A DNA stretch of 64,000 nucleotides from Ectobius pallidus (taxonomy: Eukaryota > Arthropoda > Insecta > Blattodea > Ectobiidae). Position 1 is the stretch's first letter. Every line of letters begins with the position of its first letter. Positions 45,444-56,559 of this stretch are shown here, piece by piece. The translations under genes and the position numbers were made by a program. Under the pieces are notes generated by a model. It worked only from the letters and a program-made list of their open reading frames with translations. It was not told where the DNA came from and made no database searches. Where the stretch lies: the NCBI GenBank assembly GCA_964059195.1, contig CAXKWD010000006.1:69147073-69211072 (forward strand), in the 5' to 3' direction.

Positions 45444-46319
45444 TAGAGCCCGGATTTGTATGCAAAATGCATGTTCTTTTATATATGGTATATTTAAAAG
45501 TATGCGTGATATATTTTGTAAGACACACTTTTCCAGACAATTTGACCAGTATTTGTCAATGCATATAAATGCATATTCCGGGGGGAAATGCATATTTTAA
45601 ATTATAAATGAAAAAGTGCACGTTTTACTCATAAATGTTGTATCAAATTATATTTTCCCCTTCAGATAGTTAATAATTACTGGCATTTAATAAGGTCTCT
45701 GCAACCAATCTATATATATATATATAATTTATATGTTTACTTATTTTTAAATGGATGAAGATGGAATTGATAAAAATATCCAGTATATTCATAGCCGTCT
45801 CTCCAAATTACCTGAAATTGTAACACAGTTGGAGGCTCGAAATAAATATTTAGAGTATTCACTTTCTCTGACAGATCAAATGTACTGCCTTCAGAATCTC
45901 GCGGTGTTGCTAAATTGCATTCGATAAGCTTAGTCACGTATTAAATAAAAGTCCTAGTTACAAAACAATCTGTCATATCAGCAAAATGTTGTCTGGTTAT
46001 GGTGAAAAAGCTGTAACACAAAAAGAATTAATAGAAGGAGAGATGTTTCGTTTTTCACATGTACCTGTGATATCATGCGATGTAGAAAGAACATTTTTAT
46101 TGCAGATAATCTTCTTCACCAACAAACGTAGGAGCTTCACACATGACCACCTCAGGGAAACTTTCATTATCTACTGTAACAGCCACGAAAAGATAAGATT
46201 ATCTCGCAAAAATGGTTGATTTGATTTTTGTTAATTTGTTTTTGCATATTTTTAAAATTATTCATGCACATTTGATTGCATATTTTATTATTTGATTATG
46301 CATACAAATCCGGGCTCTA
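45444..46319 (+). mobile_element. hAT element relic (876 bp)
   Basis: Inverted ends TAGAGCCCGGATTTGTATGC and its complement GCATACAAATCCGGGCTCTA bound the element. A perfect 8-bp target duplication ATAATTAT (45,436-45,443 and 46,320-46,327) confirms hAT-type insertion. It retains part of its transposase gene and is an internally deleted derivative. Its ends resemble those of the element at 8,260-9,008. Confidence 0.95.
45751..46219 (+). pseudogene. hAT transposase C-terminal fragment
   Basis: The first frame from the ATG at 45,751 gives NKYLEYSLSLTDQMYC-like helical sequence and stops near 45,926. After a shift, KLSHVLNKSPSYKTICHISK leads into the long frame at 45,986-46,219. The latter contains SCDVERTF, NKRRSFTHDHLRETFIIYCN, the hallmark of the hAT C-terminal dimerisation region (usual form DVERSFS...RR...ENL). 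The N-terminal BED finger and catalytic core are missing. It cannot encode an active transposase. Confidence 0.88.
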
Positions 46320-46329
46320 ATAATTATAT

Positions 46330-47920
46330 ATGATTTTTATAAGCAGAAAAAATATGGAATGACTTTGGATTGTGTGTTTGAGGGGACGTATAAATATCTG
46401 TATTATGCTGTCCTCTAGAAATCTGTCCTGTAAAAAACACAAGAAATGAAATAGCGACAACTTTACGAGACCGAACATGACTAAAGCAGCAAGAGTGTAC
46501 ATGATCAAATATATTTTTTAATATTCGAGAAAAATTTCATTTTTTCTGATATATTATATATATTAAATGTATTACATATATTATATGTCACATACATTAT
46601 ATAAAATAAATATGAAATAGATTTGATCACTTAATCAGTTTTAAGAAATGTTTAACTGAGGAGAAACATTTTTGCTCTTGAATTGCACCAATCTTAAGAA
46701 ATGGAATCTTCTTCCTGGTAGTTTTAAATTAAATTTATGTGCGATAATGCTGTGCATGAGGCTTCCTAATGTAGGACTAATGCTGATCCAATAGAGATTG
46801 TCTTACTGTTGAGAGAGCGAAGGAAATAAAATTTAATTGCTTGTCTAAGACAATTACTCTGAAACTTTAGAAATTCCTCTCTTAATATAACGGTGTTGAT
46901 TCAAAAAGCAGTAGAAAGTTTATATAGCATTTAATATAAGTTGCAACGAGGGAAGGTTTCCTCCTGCGGATTGGAATACCTTGACGCTATCCTAGTGTAA
47001 ATACGTGGAATTCGTTTAAGAAGTCGATAAATCTGTTAATTGGTTCCTTCAAGTCGAGGTACTGGCTTTCTATATCGGCATTTCTTACCCGCCGCATCAA
47101 CAAAATTAATCTAATTTACCCTTGCTAAGCGAATTGGAAAAGCTGCGATTTTCTGTTTCCCGAATAAGCTTCAATTGCTTCCCGAGAGGAATAAAATGAG
47201 TGGATTTATTCGTCGAGTCAAATCAATGCATTATGAACACCTTAGTCATATCAATATAGAGAGTGAAGAATTAATACAACCCTGCAGACTAAAAGGAGCA
47301 GTACATAACATTAAAATAAATATAATAGGCCTATATATTTTTTGTTAAGCAATAAAGTCCGTTGGAAAAGGTCTTTACAGCGTTGCAATCGCGCACGGCC
47401 ATATCGCCCTTCCAGTGACAATTTGCCTGTCTATCACTAGCTAGTACCAAAACAAACCTGATACGCGACGAAAATACTTGCCTCGAAGTTGCCGTGTGGT
47501 GTGTTGTTATGTCTTCCATGTATTAATACTTGTATTTAATTTGCATGTAAACTGTCAACTTTAATTGAAAACCCGAGATTTTGTACCTTATTCTTTCCTC
47601 TGCCGTTGAGAAAAAAATTACAACAGTGCAGATAATGCTTTACAAGTAAACCACTGAACAAGTTTTAAGGACTTTTTTTTTCTACAAGAACACTTTTGGC
47701 GTCATACGTGTTACTGGAATTTGGTTTTTCTTTTTACCTAAGGCACAAGCTTCCAAAATATGTACAGTTTAATTATTTCCAATGTATATATTCTACTCCA
47801 ACTTTAATGTAGGCCTACTCAATACTTTATTCTTGTGAACTCTTGTCGCACCTGTAACTTTTTTCACGTCGCTCGTCTTATCTGTTTGTTTTTTAAATAG
47901 CGTTGACATAATAGCATATT
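46330..47920. other. Gene-free AT-rich DNA
   Basis: TA-rich simple sequence near 46,550-46,610; nothing else supported. Confidence 0.55.
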
Positions 47921-47932
47921 AAGGTGTAACTT

Positions 47933-48111
47933 GGCCGCCCCCATGGCTGACCCGGGATCGAATCTCGGTAGATCCATGTGGAATTTGTGGTGGACAAAAC
48001 GGGGTCGGGGCAGGTTTTCTCGGAGTTCTCCTGTTTCCCCTGCCATATGTCATTCCACAGAGCTCCATTCATCATACTATGACCATTGGTTGCAGTAAAG
48101 GAATTATTATT
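47933..48111 (+). mobile_element. tRNA-derived SINE, family 2, with 11-bp target duplication
   Basis: B box GGATCGAATCTCGG (about 47,954-47,967), then a body GTGGAATTTGTGGTGGAC...GGGGCAGGTTTTCTCGG, and a short ATTATT tail. It is bounded by a perfect 11-bp direct repeat AGGTGTAACTT (47,922-47,932 and 48,112-48,122), the signature of LINE-assisted insertion. The body resembles that at 61,135-61,255. Confidence 0.9.
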
Positions 48112-48122
48112 AGGTGTAACTT

Positions 48123-49613
48123 CACGAGAGATGAATATCCTCTGTTTCACCTTTTGCTGTGTTCTTTCTCTTTCCTTCTCACCGTTCTTTTTGCCATTCT
48201 TCTTCCTCTTGTTCTTGAACTCTTTTTCCTAGTTCTTCTCATTAGAAGTAAATGTTAATTTTCTATTAATTGTTTAAGGAATCATGTCTTGCTTTCAATC
48301 ATGTGATGATTTTCAGGAGCAAAGCATTATGATTCACCTTTTTTAAAATTAAAATTTTATGTCACTTAAACTGATTCTGCGGGAAGGGGTAGATGGAGGT
48401 TATTTATTTATTTAGCAATCATTTTGAAATAATTTATCTCCAATATAGACACACAAAAAATAATAATATTCCTATCTCCATTTCTACTCCCAAGTGTTTT
48501 CTGAAAAGAACTATACATTAACCAATGCTTTTATCTATCGAAGAGAGATGACATTTCCTCTGAGTTTTAAAAGTATGATTAGAAAGGCATTCTTCTATAA
48601 TGCGACTAAAATGGCTTGCAATTTCTTGTCCAAGAAAAGATCAGTTTCTCAACATAAAATGTAAAATGGCACGACACTATGGATGCTATGACAATATGAA
48701 CTTAGGACTCCCACGTGCTGGTTATTGACAAATGAGTTCTCACAATCATCACGCATTCAATACTGGAGTTCCGCCCTTTACTTCACAATGCTCATAACTC
48801 AATAATTCTCACAACTCAACAATTCTCTCATTCAGCGCTTCTTTTTCGCCCTTTTAATCCTGTGTCTTCTCCGACGTCGTCATACTTTATTCAGACAAGT
48901 GATAAGCATGCTGATGATAGTTTTTCATATCACAAAAGATGTTCCCAAAACCATATTTTCCAGTATTGATCAATTTCATATTTATTTTCTCCTACGAGGG
49001 ATTTGTATCTTGTGTATAAAATAATACCACCTCGAATTTAATTTAATTTTATACACAAAATATTTACCAGGATTAAGTTATCATGTATAATTGAATCAAG
49101 CAACTAGCATGGTGTAAACACTCTAGCACTCTAAACTCTGGTGTAAACAACTGGCATGGTGTAATATTTATTTGGGCAAGTCAATTTTGACTGGTGCAAG
49201 AGGAAAACTTTAAACTTGCATGTTATGTGATAATATGCCCCAGATTTGTTTCGAAATAAAAAAGTTTCACGCAATTAATTTGCACCGTGAATAGTTTTTC
49301 AAGTAGGCTATATCACACCTTGTTTTCATAAAGTTCAAGCGCTCCTCATATGGAGTGTTTATCGGGACATGTTTTGTTCACTTCTTTCCATTCACATTCT
49401 TCAATGCAATCCATCCAATCTGTTGCCCAACCACCCATCTGTACATCCAATAAATCATCTTTTTATCCATGAATTCGTCTATTTAATCTCTTTATACCAC
49501 TGTCTTCCAGACGATTTATCCATCTTTCTTAGTTTTTTACTGATATAATTTACTAATGGTTTCTTTTTCCTTTTGGTTTCCTATGTTTATTATCCTCCTT
49601 GCTGCACAGTTGG
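48123..49613. other. Gene-free AT-rich DNA
   Basis: Nothing supported. Confidence 0.5.
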
Positions 49614-50265
49614 TAGTGATGGGAGTTCTCGAGTGAATTATCCGATTCTTGAAAGTTCTCGAGAAATAAAAAATCGTATAAGAAGTATTCGAATTATTTA
49701 ATGCTACGAGAAGCATGAGCATAGTGAAGTTCTCGAGCAATCGCGCACTCGTATCGCTTCGGTTAAAACGCGGTATAAGTTTTGCAGGCAAGAAAGGCAT
49801 ATATGAATGCAAGCTACCAGCACACAATGTTGCCAGACTGACGGTGTTTTAACACACCATCTCAAGGCAGACGAGTCAGCGTTATTTTCTTATGGATCTT
49901 TACTCTGTGAAGGGTTGCAAATAATGCCGTTAACGTAATATCTTACAGCACCGCATGAAACTAACTCCTATTGGTGTATGGATCACTGAATGCGTGAGTT
50001 ACACCTATTGCAGGAATCAATAGGGAAGATCTTGTAACATGTGAAATTGACTAGCTGAGTATTCGAATGACGATTTGAGCTATCAATCGAGTCAGTCTTT
50101 GGCAGCTCTCGGATGCACTCGAGTTCTCACACCTCGCATCGCGAGAAGTACTCGGATCCGGCATTCACCCGAGAAATGTTTCATTGGAATGATCATTTGA
50201 TTCTTTATATTGCTCGAGAACAGGTTAGACGATTCTTAAAATCATTAAATTTTTCCCATCGCTTA
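49614..50265. mobile_element. Candidate TIR element rich in CTCGAG
   Basis: Ends TAGTGATGGGA and TCCCATCGCTTA form an imperfect inverted repeat. Inside, CTCGAG occurs at least six times, mostly as TTCTCGAG, near 49,627, 49,650, 49,733, 50,119 and 50,214. A convincing 8-bp target duplication is not visible (ACAGTTGG against CAGCAGAA at best partial). hAT-like by the ends; uncertain. Confidence 0.5.
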
Positions 50266-50514
50266 CAGCAGAAATTCAAGTAGTGTGATGTACATTAAAT
50301 TGTTGGTTTTTTATTTACACGGAAGAACATGTCAAAGTTAAAGAAAAAATATAATCAGGTAAACTGATATAGCAAATTACCAGTATGTTTTTGTTGAATC
50401 AATTAAAATTGCAATTATGATATGCAGAAAATTCGTTTTTCTAATCAGATTACAATCGACCAGCGTCAGCAGAACTATAGATTTGTGATACCTTGACAAT
50501 CGCACACTCACATA

Positions 50515-50640
50515 AAATAGAAAATAAAATAAAAAAACCCATGTCAAATCGGCCGGCTCCGGGATTTGATCCGGGGACCTCCAGAATACGAGTCCAAGGC
50601 GTTACTATCTGGCCAACTCAGTCAGTTTGACGGTGTCGAT
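50515..50640 (-). mobile_element. tRNA-derived SINE in short-TIR element
   Basis: On the minus strand an A-box-like TGAGTTGGCCAGATAGTAACG and a B box GGATCAAATCCCGG (about 50,558-50,571) lie at tRNA-like spacing. An A/T-rich tail of the form TTTATTTTATTTTCTATTTT follows. The left part of copy 1 lacks this insertion. Confidence 0.6.
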
Positions 50641-50719
50641 TAATAAGCATAAGAGATAGTGTTAACTGTCAAATTATACCGGTAGACAAAAATTAAAAAA
50701 CATGTGACCTTTAATTAGT

Positions 50720-51290
50720 CGTTACCCTGGTACCGGTCAACCGATTAGGTCCAATATTAATAGGCTTCTTGCCATGTACGTTATAAATGTGTATACCAAG
50801 TGTCATGAAATTCCGATAAAGCATATTTGAGTTATGGGGTCTTTTACCATAAAAATGCACTAAATTGAGAATTATTCCGGTACTGGCCAACCGATTTGGT
50901 CCAATATCAACAGACATCTTCCCATGGACATTATAAATGTGTATACCAAGTGTCATGAAAATCCGATAAAGCGTATTTGAGTAATGGCGCTTTTAAATAA
51001 AAACACTTAATTTGGTTTGACGCCGGTACCGGTGAACCGATTTGGTTCAATAACAATAGGTTTCTTCCCATGAACATTATAAATGTGTATACCAAGTGTC
51101 ATGAAAATCCGATAAAGCGTATTTGAGTAATGGCGATTTTAAATAAAAACACTTAATTTGGTTTGACGCCGGTACCGGTGAACCGATTTGGTTCAATAAC
51201 AATAGGTTTCTTCCCATGGACATTATAAATGCGTATAGGCTACCAAGTTTCATGAAAATCCCATAAAGCGTATTTGAGTTATCGCGTGTA
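50720..51290 (-). repeat. Four ~145-bp tandem units
   Basis: Units starting at CGGTACCGGTCAACCG-like words near 50,722, 50,876, 51,022 and 51,166 each contain GTGTATACCAAGTGTCATGAAA and CCGATAAAGCGTATTTGAG. The last two are nearly identical. On the minus strand they translate to a repeated FMTLGIHIYNVHGKKPINIG-like peptide, but frames are not kept open through all units. Confidence 0.85.
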
Positions 51291-51384
51291 CAGACACACG
51301 GACAGACAGACAGACGGACGGACAGACAGACAGACGGACGGACGGACAAACAGACGGACGGACGGACGGACAGACGGACAGACA
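51290..51384. repeat. GACA/GACG microsatellite
   Basis: Imperfect (CAGACGGACGGA)n. It produces open frames encoding Asp/Gly/Arg/Thr or Cys/Pro/Ser/Val repeats that are not genes. A short form of the same tract is in copy 1 at about 16,783-16,797. Confidence 0.95.
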
Positions 51385-51511
51385 TTTTTCGTCCCCCACA
51401 CACAATTTCATAAAGTACCATACTGGCACTTGATAATGAATAATCACTCCAGTTGAATTCACCGTCTTATATTGAAGATTCATTAAAATTTTTAATTAAC
51501 CTTCATAGTAG

Positions 51512-51513
<2 letters not shown>

Positions 51514-51576
<63 letters not shown>
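51514..51576. repeat. AAT trinucleotide microsatellite
   Basis: About twenty AAT units; the poly-Asn frame through it is an artefact. Confidence 0.95.
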
Positions 51577-51579
51577 GAT

Positions 51580-52826
51580 ATATTATTTATCTCAGCATTT
51601 CCAATTTCGTAACTTGCATGCGCACATTGTCTATTTTCTGCGCAAACGCATGCACACAATGTAATTTGTCAGCGAACTAACAATGGGCGCCCGCATTCAA
51701 TCCCAATGGCTGTTTCTAAATGTATGCCTGAATTTAGTAAAGCGTATAACTTACAGAAATGTAGTCTTCATTTTTTATGTCAAGTTACTTCCTTATTTTC
51801 AAAACAGGACCAATAAATTCAAACTCAATGCTACTAAATTGGAATTTTCCGTAACTAACTTATACTAATGTACATAATCGGTATTTTTCAGCAAATACGA
51901 AAGTGTAATATAATACCATTGCGGTAATGATTTAATTGCTTACCTTGAATTGCATTAAAACTTCAATACAGTTCCAAAATAATGAAATACATTGGTCATT
52001 TGTATAACATCCCTTAGGGGGAATGGTCATCCTCCAACTGGCGGTCTTCCGTTTATTATACTGCAGTAAACCGAAGTTGCCTTGAAGTTTATTGATTAAG
52101 GTTGAAAGGATGTCCTTATTTGTCTTTAGTTTAGCGGAAGTACTTCCAGGGGAATAAAATCCCCCAGGCGAGTCATGCTCAGAAACTCAAACGTCTTTCC
52201 CGGATGTGAAAATAGTTCTTCAAGGAGACACATTATCGTAAAACACTTTGCAACAGTAAAGAAACTTCTAAAGAAACTGCAAAGCTCTACTTTATCTGTG
52301 CAGCGTTTTAAATTTTTAATTTTTTTTTCAGATATTAAGACAATGTCAAGTTCAATTATTTAAAAATATGATTTTCGTATGGTAATTTTAGTGAATAATC
52401 TACATATGGACAGCAGCGGTCAGGAATGTAGCTTCGCGGAGTTTAGTTTTAGTTTGGTTTAATCTACATACGAGTATTTGTTGTACCTGTTTGATAAGAT
52501 AAAGGATTTAATCTGGTTACAAAAGGTAATTTATAACAAACACAGGCCTATCGAAGGTGGAAAAGTTGTCTTTGTCTTTCTCTAACCTGCTTACAGGTAA
52601 ATGTCTGTATTAATAATAGGCTTATATATGAATAGTCCAGAGTATGTGGTTTAAGATCTTTTAAACCAACACAAGAGTGTCATAACTCATAAGCTTATTC
52701 ACTTGCCACAATAACGCTGAATTTAAATTCTATCTAAAATATAGTCCACCCGCTGTACAAATAGAACCTATAGTAAGCAGTGTATCAGTCTCACTCCAGC
52801 ACATTATTCGTGTCACCTGATAGTAT
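51580..52826. other. Gene-free AT-rich DNA
   Basis: Nothing supported. The stretch 52,010-52,170 is less AT-rich but has no open frame of note. Confidence 0.5.
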
Positions 52827-53707
52827 TGTCACAAAGCCCAGAAAAGACTCGCCTAGAAACTGACAGAAAAAAAGTCACCCAGAAACTGCCAGAACGACGG
52901 AGTCTAGAGACGTCGCGGCCTCTCGCGGCCTCCTAGTGGACGGGCGGCAGACGAGCGCTAGTGGGCGTGACAGCGGCACGGCTATTGGGCCACGCTTCGG
53001 GGGAAGGCCTGTAGGGAGGAACTCGCGCTAAGGGGCGCAGCGCGCATTCCAGATTCCACGCGGGCGGAACTTTCGAGACATCGGCTCTGGAATATTCGTC
53101 GGGCCTATATATAGGGCCGCGAGCGAGCTGAGTCAGTCAGTAAGTCAGTAACAGTAACAGAGTTCAGTTCGTGAGTAGCAACGGCCAGTCAGAGGGAGTC
53201 AGTCCGCGAGGAGTGATGAGCCAGTCAATGGGAGAACAGTCAGTCCGTAACAGTCAGTAACAGCGGGAGGGAGTCAGCGTCAGAGTGTGAACTGGACGGA
53301 GAGCACTGATCAGCGCGACCTCAAGTAAGTGTGACTTGAGGAGCTGAGGACCTGGACGGAATGAACCGATCAGCGCAGCTGAGGACTTGGGAAGCTGAGG
53401 AGCCAGTGACCGGAGGGACTAGTCAACGGAGGGACCCGCGAACGGAAGACCTAGTCAACGGGGAACTAGTGATCGGAGAGAAGGGTGAACGGAGGAACTA
53501 GTGAACGGAAGAGCTGGTGAGCTGATCTGGATTGGACTGGGACAGTGCTGTGACGTGGCAGTGAGCACCGTAGAGAAGAGTGATTTAGAGAACATTCAGG
53601 AGTTTTCTGACTGTATTGACCATTGTTTGATAGGAAATAAAGAAACCTCCATACTTCAATTAGAAACTCGGTGTTCTGATTTTGAACCCCGACGAGCCCT
53701 TGTTACA
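52827..53707 (+). mobile_element. Probable solo LTR (881 bp), GC-rich
   Basis: Starts TGTCACAAAG and ends TTGTTACA (TG...CA). The composition is strikingly GC-rich against its flanks. It contains a TATA box, an initiator and an AATAAA (53,636-53,641) in the order expected for U3-R-U5. The second half is made of degenerate repeats of a GGAACTAGTGAACGGA type. The flanks (AGTAT before, CTATT after) give no perfect target duplication. No partner LTR or internal domain is in the window, so it is called solo. A host promoter is the main alternative. Confidence 0.6.
53106..53138 (+). promoter_or_regulatory. TATA box and initiator in solo LTR
   Basis: TATATATA at 53,106-53,113 and an arthropod-type initiator TCAGT at 53,133-53,137 place the A (+1) 29 bp after the first T of the TATA box, the standard spacing. 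Confidence 0.6.
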
Positions 53708-53709
53708 CT

Positions 53710-54984
53710 ATTATAGAAGTATTAATTTTCTTGAACAACTATTACTTCCCATGTCTAGTATGAGAGACTAAAAGCGAATTTATACTAACTTCTATTATCT
53801 ATTTGAGACAAAGTAATACATTGTATACGCATTTTTATAGAAAACTAGCTGAAGAGGTTTTGCCCGGGTCTTGTATTTTGCGTGTTAATTCGTGTTAAGG
53901 AGGACTTTTCATTTTCAAAGTCTAGGGCCTTATAGAGGTATCTAGTGTATGCAATGAGGAAGAACGGCTTATTACACTCAAACTGTTGCCTAAGAAAGCT
54001 ATAGATAGGCTGTAACTTTTTATCGCTTATAGAACTTAGAATTTTGAGATCCATCGCCTGATAGGAGTAGAAATAAAAAAAAATTAAAAAATAAATTCCG
54101 GTAGCAAAATTTTACTATCTTTGAGGGATATTTTATTTCCCACTCTCATATTCCCATACGGTCGTTTCTGGGCTGAAATAAAAGAAATTAATATAATTTT
54201 CAACCTTTCTTCCCCAAAACATGGAACATAGTAATTTACTGCACACATAGGACTAAAAATGTTCCTTTGTCTCGTGTTTTATATGCTTAGGGCTTACGAT
54301 AAACATTCCTATTTTCTCAATTAGTACAAAGTCTTCAGCGATGAATAATGTATCAGTGCACATGATTTTTTTAACGACTTCTGTCATACTCATCGTTGGC
54401 ACAAACTCAAGTTATGATTTTACGTGAAGCTAGGTCTGATTATGCTCTCCCCGCAATAGGCCTATTATACTACGTCAAAATGTGAAGTGAGAAATGATAT
54501 TGTCCATACCCAGGGCAGAGAAAGTTGTGTGAGTGCATCACATCATGGATTTAATTCATTATCGGTTTATTAATAGGAATGATTTATATCGATACCCTCT
54601 CCAATTTAATCAATTACGTCATATCCCAAAGGATATGTGTGCAAAATTTCCTACAAATTGGTCAAAGTATGTAAGCCTATATTAATATAGACAACAAACA
54701 TACCCTCACACTTTCAACTTTTTGTTCGATTTAATGCACTACAACGTTTACAAGGTTTTTGCTGTAAGCCAATTCTTTATACTCTAGGAGAGCATGTTCA
54801 ACGAAAAACGTGGCGTAAAAAACGTGGCGTAAACATTTTATATTCTTGACGCAAATATGTCTTAAGACTTAAACGGTTTGAGATAGAGTAAAAACAAAAA
54901 AAGGATGGATACTAGCTTGTAGGAAATTAAATCAGCTTTAATTTCTTATATAACCATATTTTCAGAACCAACCTTTTAACATAT
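53710..54984. other. Gene-free AT-rich DNA
   Basis: Nothing supported. Confidence 0.5.
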
Positions 54985-56210
54985 AAATAATGGGGAAAAA
55001 AATCATAGGCTACATGTGCAGGGAAGAGACATGGACGTATGCGGGACAATCTTTGGATAACGTGAAGAACTTCGTGTATTTAGGATTGACGCTTACTATA
55101 AACGGACGATGGGCAAAGAACATTGAGGTGACGAAACATAAAGCAAGACTGAAATCAGCTGAGACTTTTCGGATACAAAGCAAAATTCCAGACTTGCCAA
55201 TAGGTGTTATGGAAACTCTATACGGGGCAATAGTGAGATCGACGTTGACTTATATGGCTGAAATATGGGGTTGGGAAGAAACAGGGAATCTAGATCAGGT
55301 CAGGACGCGTTTTTTTAAAGGGATTTTGGGGAAGGGAGGGGCACTGCAAACTGTGACATTATGAGAGAGTTTGGAGCGCATAGTGAGGGTATAGAGTGTA
55401 AAAATAGGGCGGTGAAACATTGGTTACAACTTATGCTGGGGGATCAGTCTCTAATTAGAGAAATATGTTATCAAGAACAGCAAAGAATAGGAGGAAGTAC
55501 GTGGGCTTCCAAATTAAGAAAGGGATTATAAACAAATGGGATGGAATACGTTTGGATGGATGGGCAGGGAAATAGAAGTGTGTGGAGGAAGGTTAAGAAC
55601 CGTTTGAAGGATATTGATAGACAACAGACAAATGCACAATGTCAGGCTATGGTTTCGCTTGAATTACAATCGCGGTTAAAATTGGAGTTGGGGAAGGAGC
55701 AATACATAGGGACAGGATCTAAAGTCAGTAAATTGGGGCTCGCTTGGAATAGACTCGGTGCGTGGAGAATGATTAAGATCACGGATGAAAACGGAATGAG
55801 AGTTTGTCCATTGTGTAAGGGGGAAGAATCATGTTTTCATATTTTGGCGAATTGTGAAGGTTTGGAAAATTGGACGGAAGAATATTTACCATTATCATTT
55901 ATGGAATCAAATAGGGAGCAACGAAAATGCTTAGAGTTACTGACGGGAAAAAACGTTGAGGAAGGCATTGGAAAGTTTTTAATGAAGGCGAGACAGCTCT
56001 GGTTTGAAAAAGCGACAAATTGGAAAGCAGGTGTGGAGGGTGAGGAATAGATTTAGTTTGTGTTATTTTGTATTCATATTATTTGTTATTTTTTTGTGTG
56101 TGTTTTTGCGTAGGCATGTACGGTCCATGCGGACTCATGCGATTGTTTGCATTGGAATTTGTAAAAAGTTAATTACTGTAATAAACACTTACATTACATT
56201 ACGTTATGCT
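54985..56210 (+). pseudogene. LINE ORF2 C-terminal half with 3' UTR
   Basis: The frame at 54,990-55,364 carries VKNFVYLGLTLTINGRW and ETLYGAIVRSTLTYMAEIWG, the thumb region after an RT domain. A frameshift and a stop separate it from 55,541-56,050, which encodes the C-terminal domain with RVCPLCKGEESCFHILANC (55,801-55,857). The catalytic RT core is absent: 5'-truncated. The 3' UTR runs to a TTACA-type repeat tail (about 56,185-56,210). Same family as 44,935-45,320 by the shared Cys/His motif. Confidence 0.85.
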
Positions 56211-56559
56211 ATGTAGTTAGCTCACATCGTACGGCCGGGGACTTCTGGTATATTCAACATAAAACAACTCAAAACACATCCCAAAAATAAATTCTTTAAG
56301 ATCGAAAAGTCAACCTACAAGCCTTTTTTGATCGTTCGTTGACAAGATTATAGCCTACACCGTGAAAGGAATCTTATGGCTAAGTGCCCAGCGAATTCAA
56401 ACGCAGTCTGTTCCTATGTTTTGTCATTCAAGTACTATAAAATCAATAAACTTTTTTCTAAAGAGAATAATTCCGTATCTAAAAGTGTAAAATCCACATA
56501 ACTTATAACCTTAACCATGGCTATATTTCAATCAGTGGTATGAATCATTTATATTATCT

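Larger units (their letters stand above)
50350..51440. mobile_element. Short-TIR DNA element, copy 2 (expanded)
   Basis: Shares its start (AATCAGGTAAACTGATATA), left body and right end (CATACTGGCACTTG) with the copy at 16,205-16,850. It is longer because a SINE lies at 50,515-50,640 and because the right-hand unit is repeated four times. It ends in a GACA/GACG microsatellite followed by the right TIR. Confidence 0.7.

Noticed and set aside
49614..50265. Definite hAT element
   Set aside because: Inverted ends are present but a matching 8-bp target duplication is not, so it is kept only as a candidate.
51077..51483. Cys/Pro/Ser/Val-rich frames of 77-114 codons
   Set aside because: Produced by the GACA/GACG microsatellite read on the minus strand.
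51453..51680. 75-codon poly-Asn frame
   Set aside because: Produced by the AAT microsatellite.
52827..53707. CpG-island-like promoter of a host gene
   Set aside because: TG...CA ends, internal AATAAA and lack of any downstream coding exon favour an LTR, although this is kept as an alternative.
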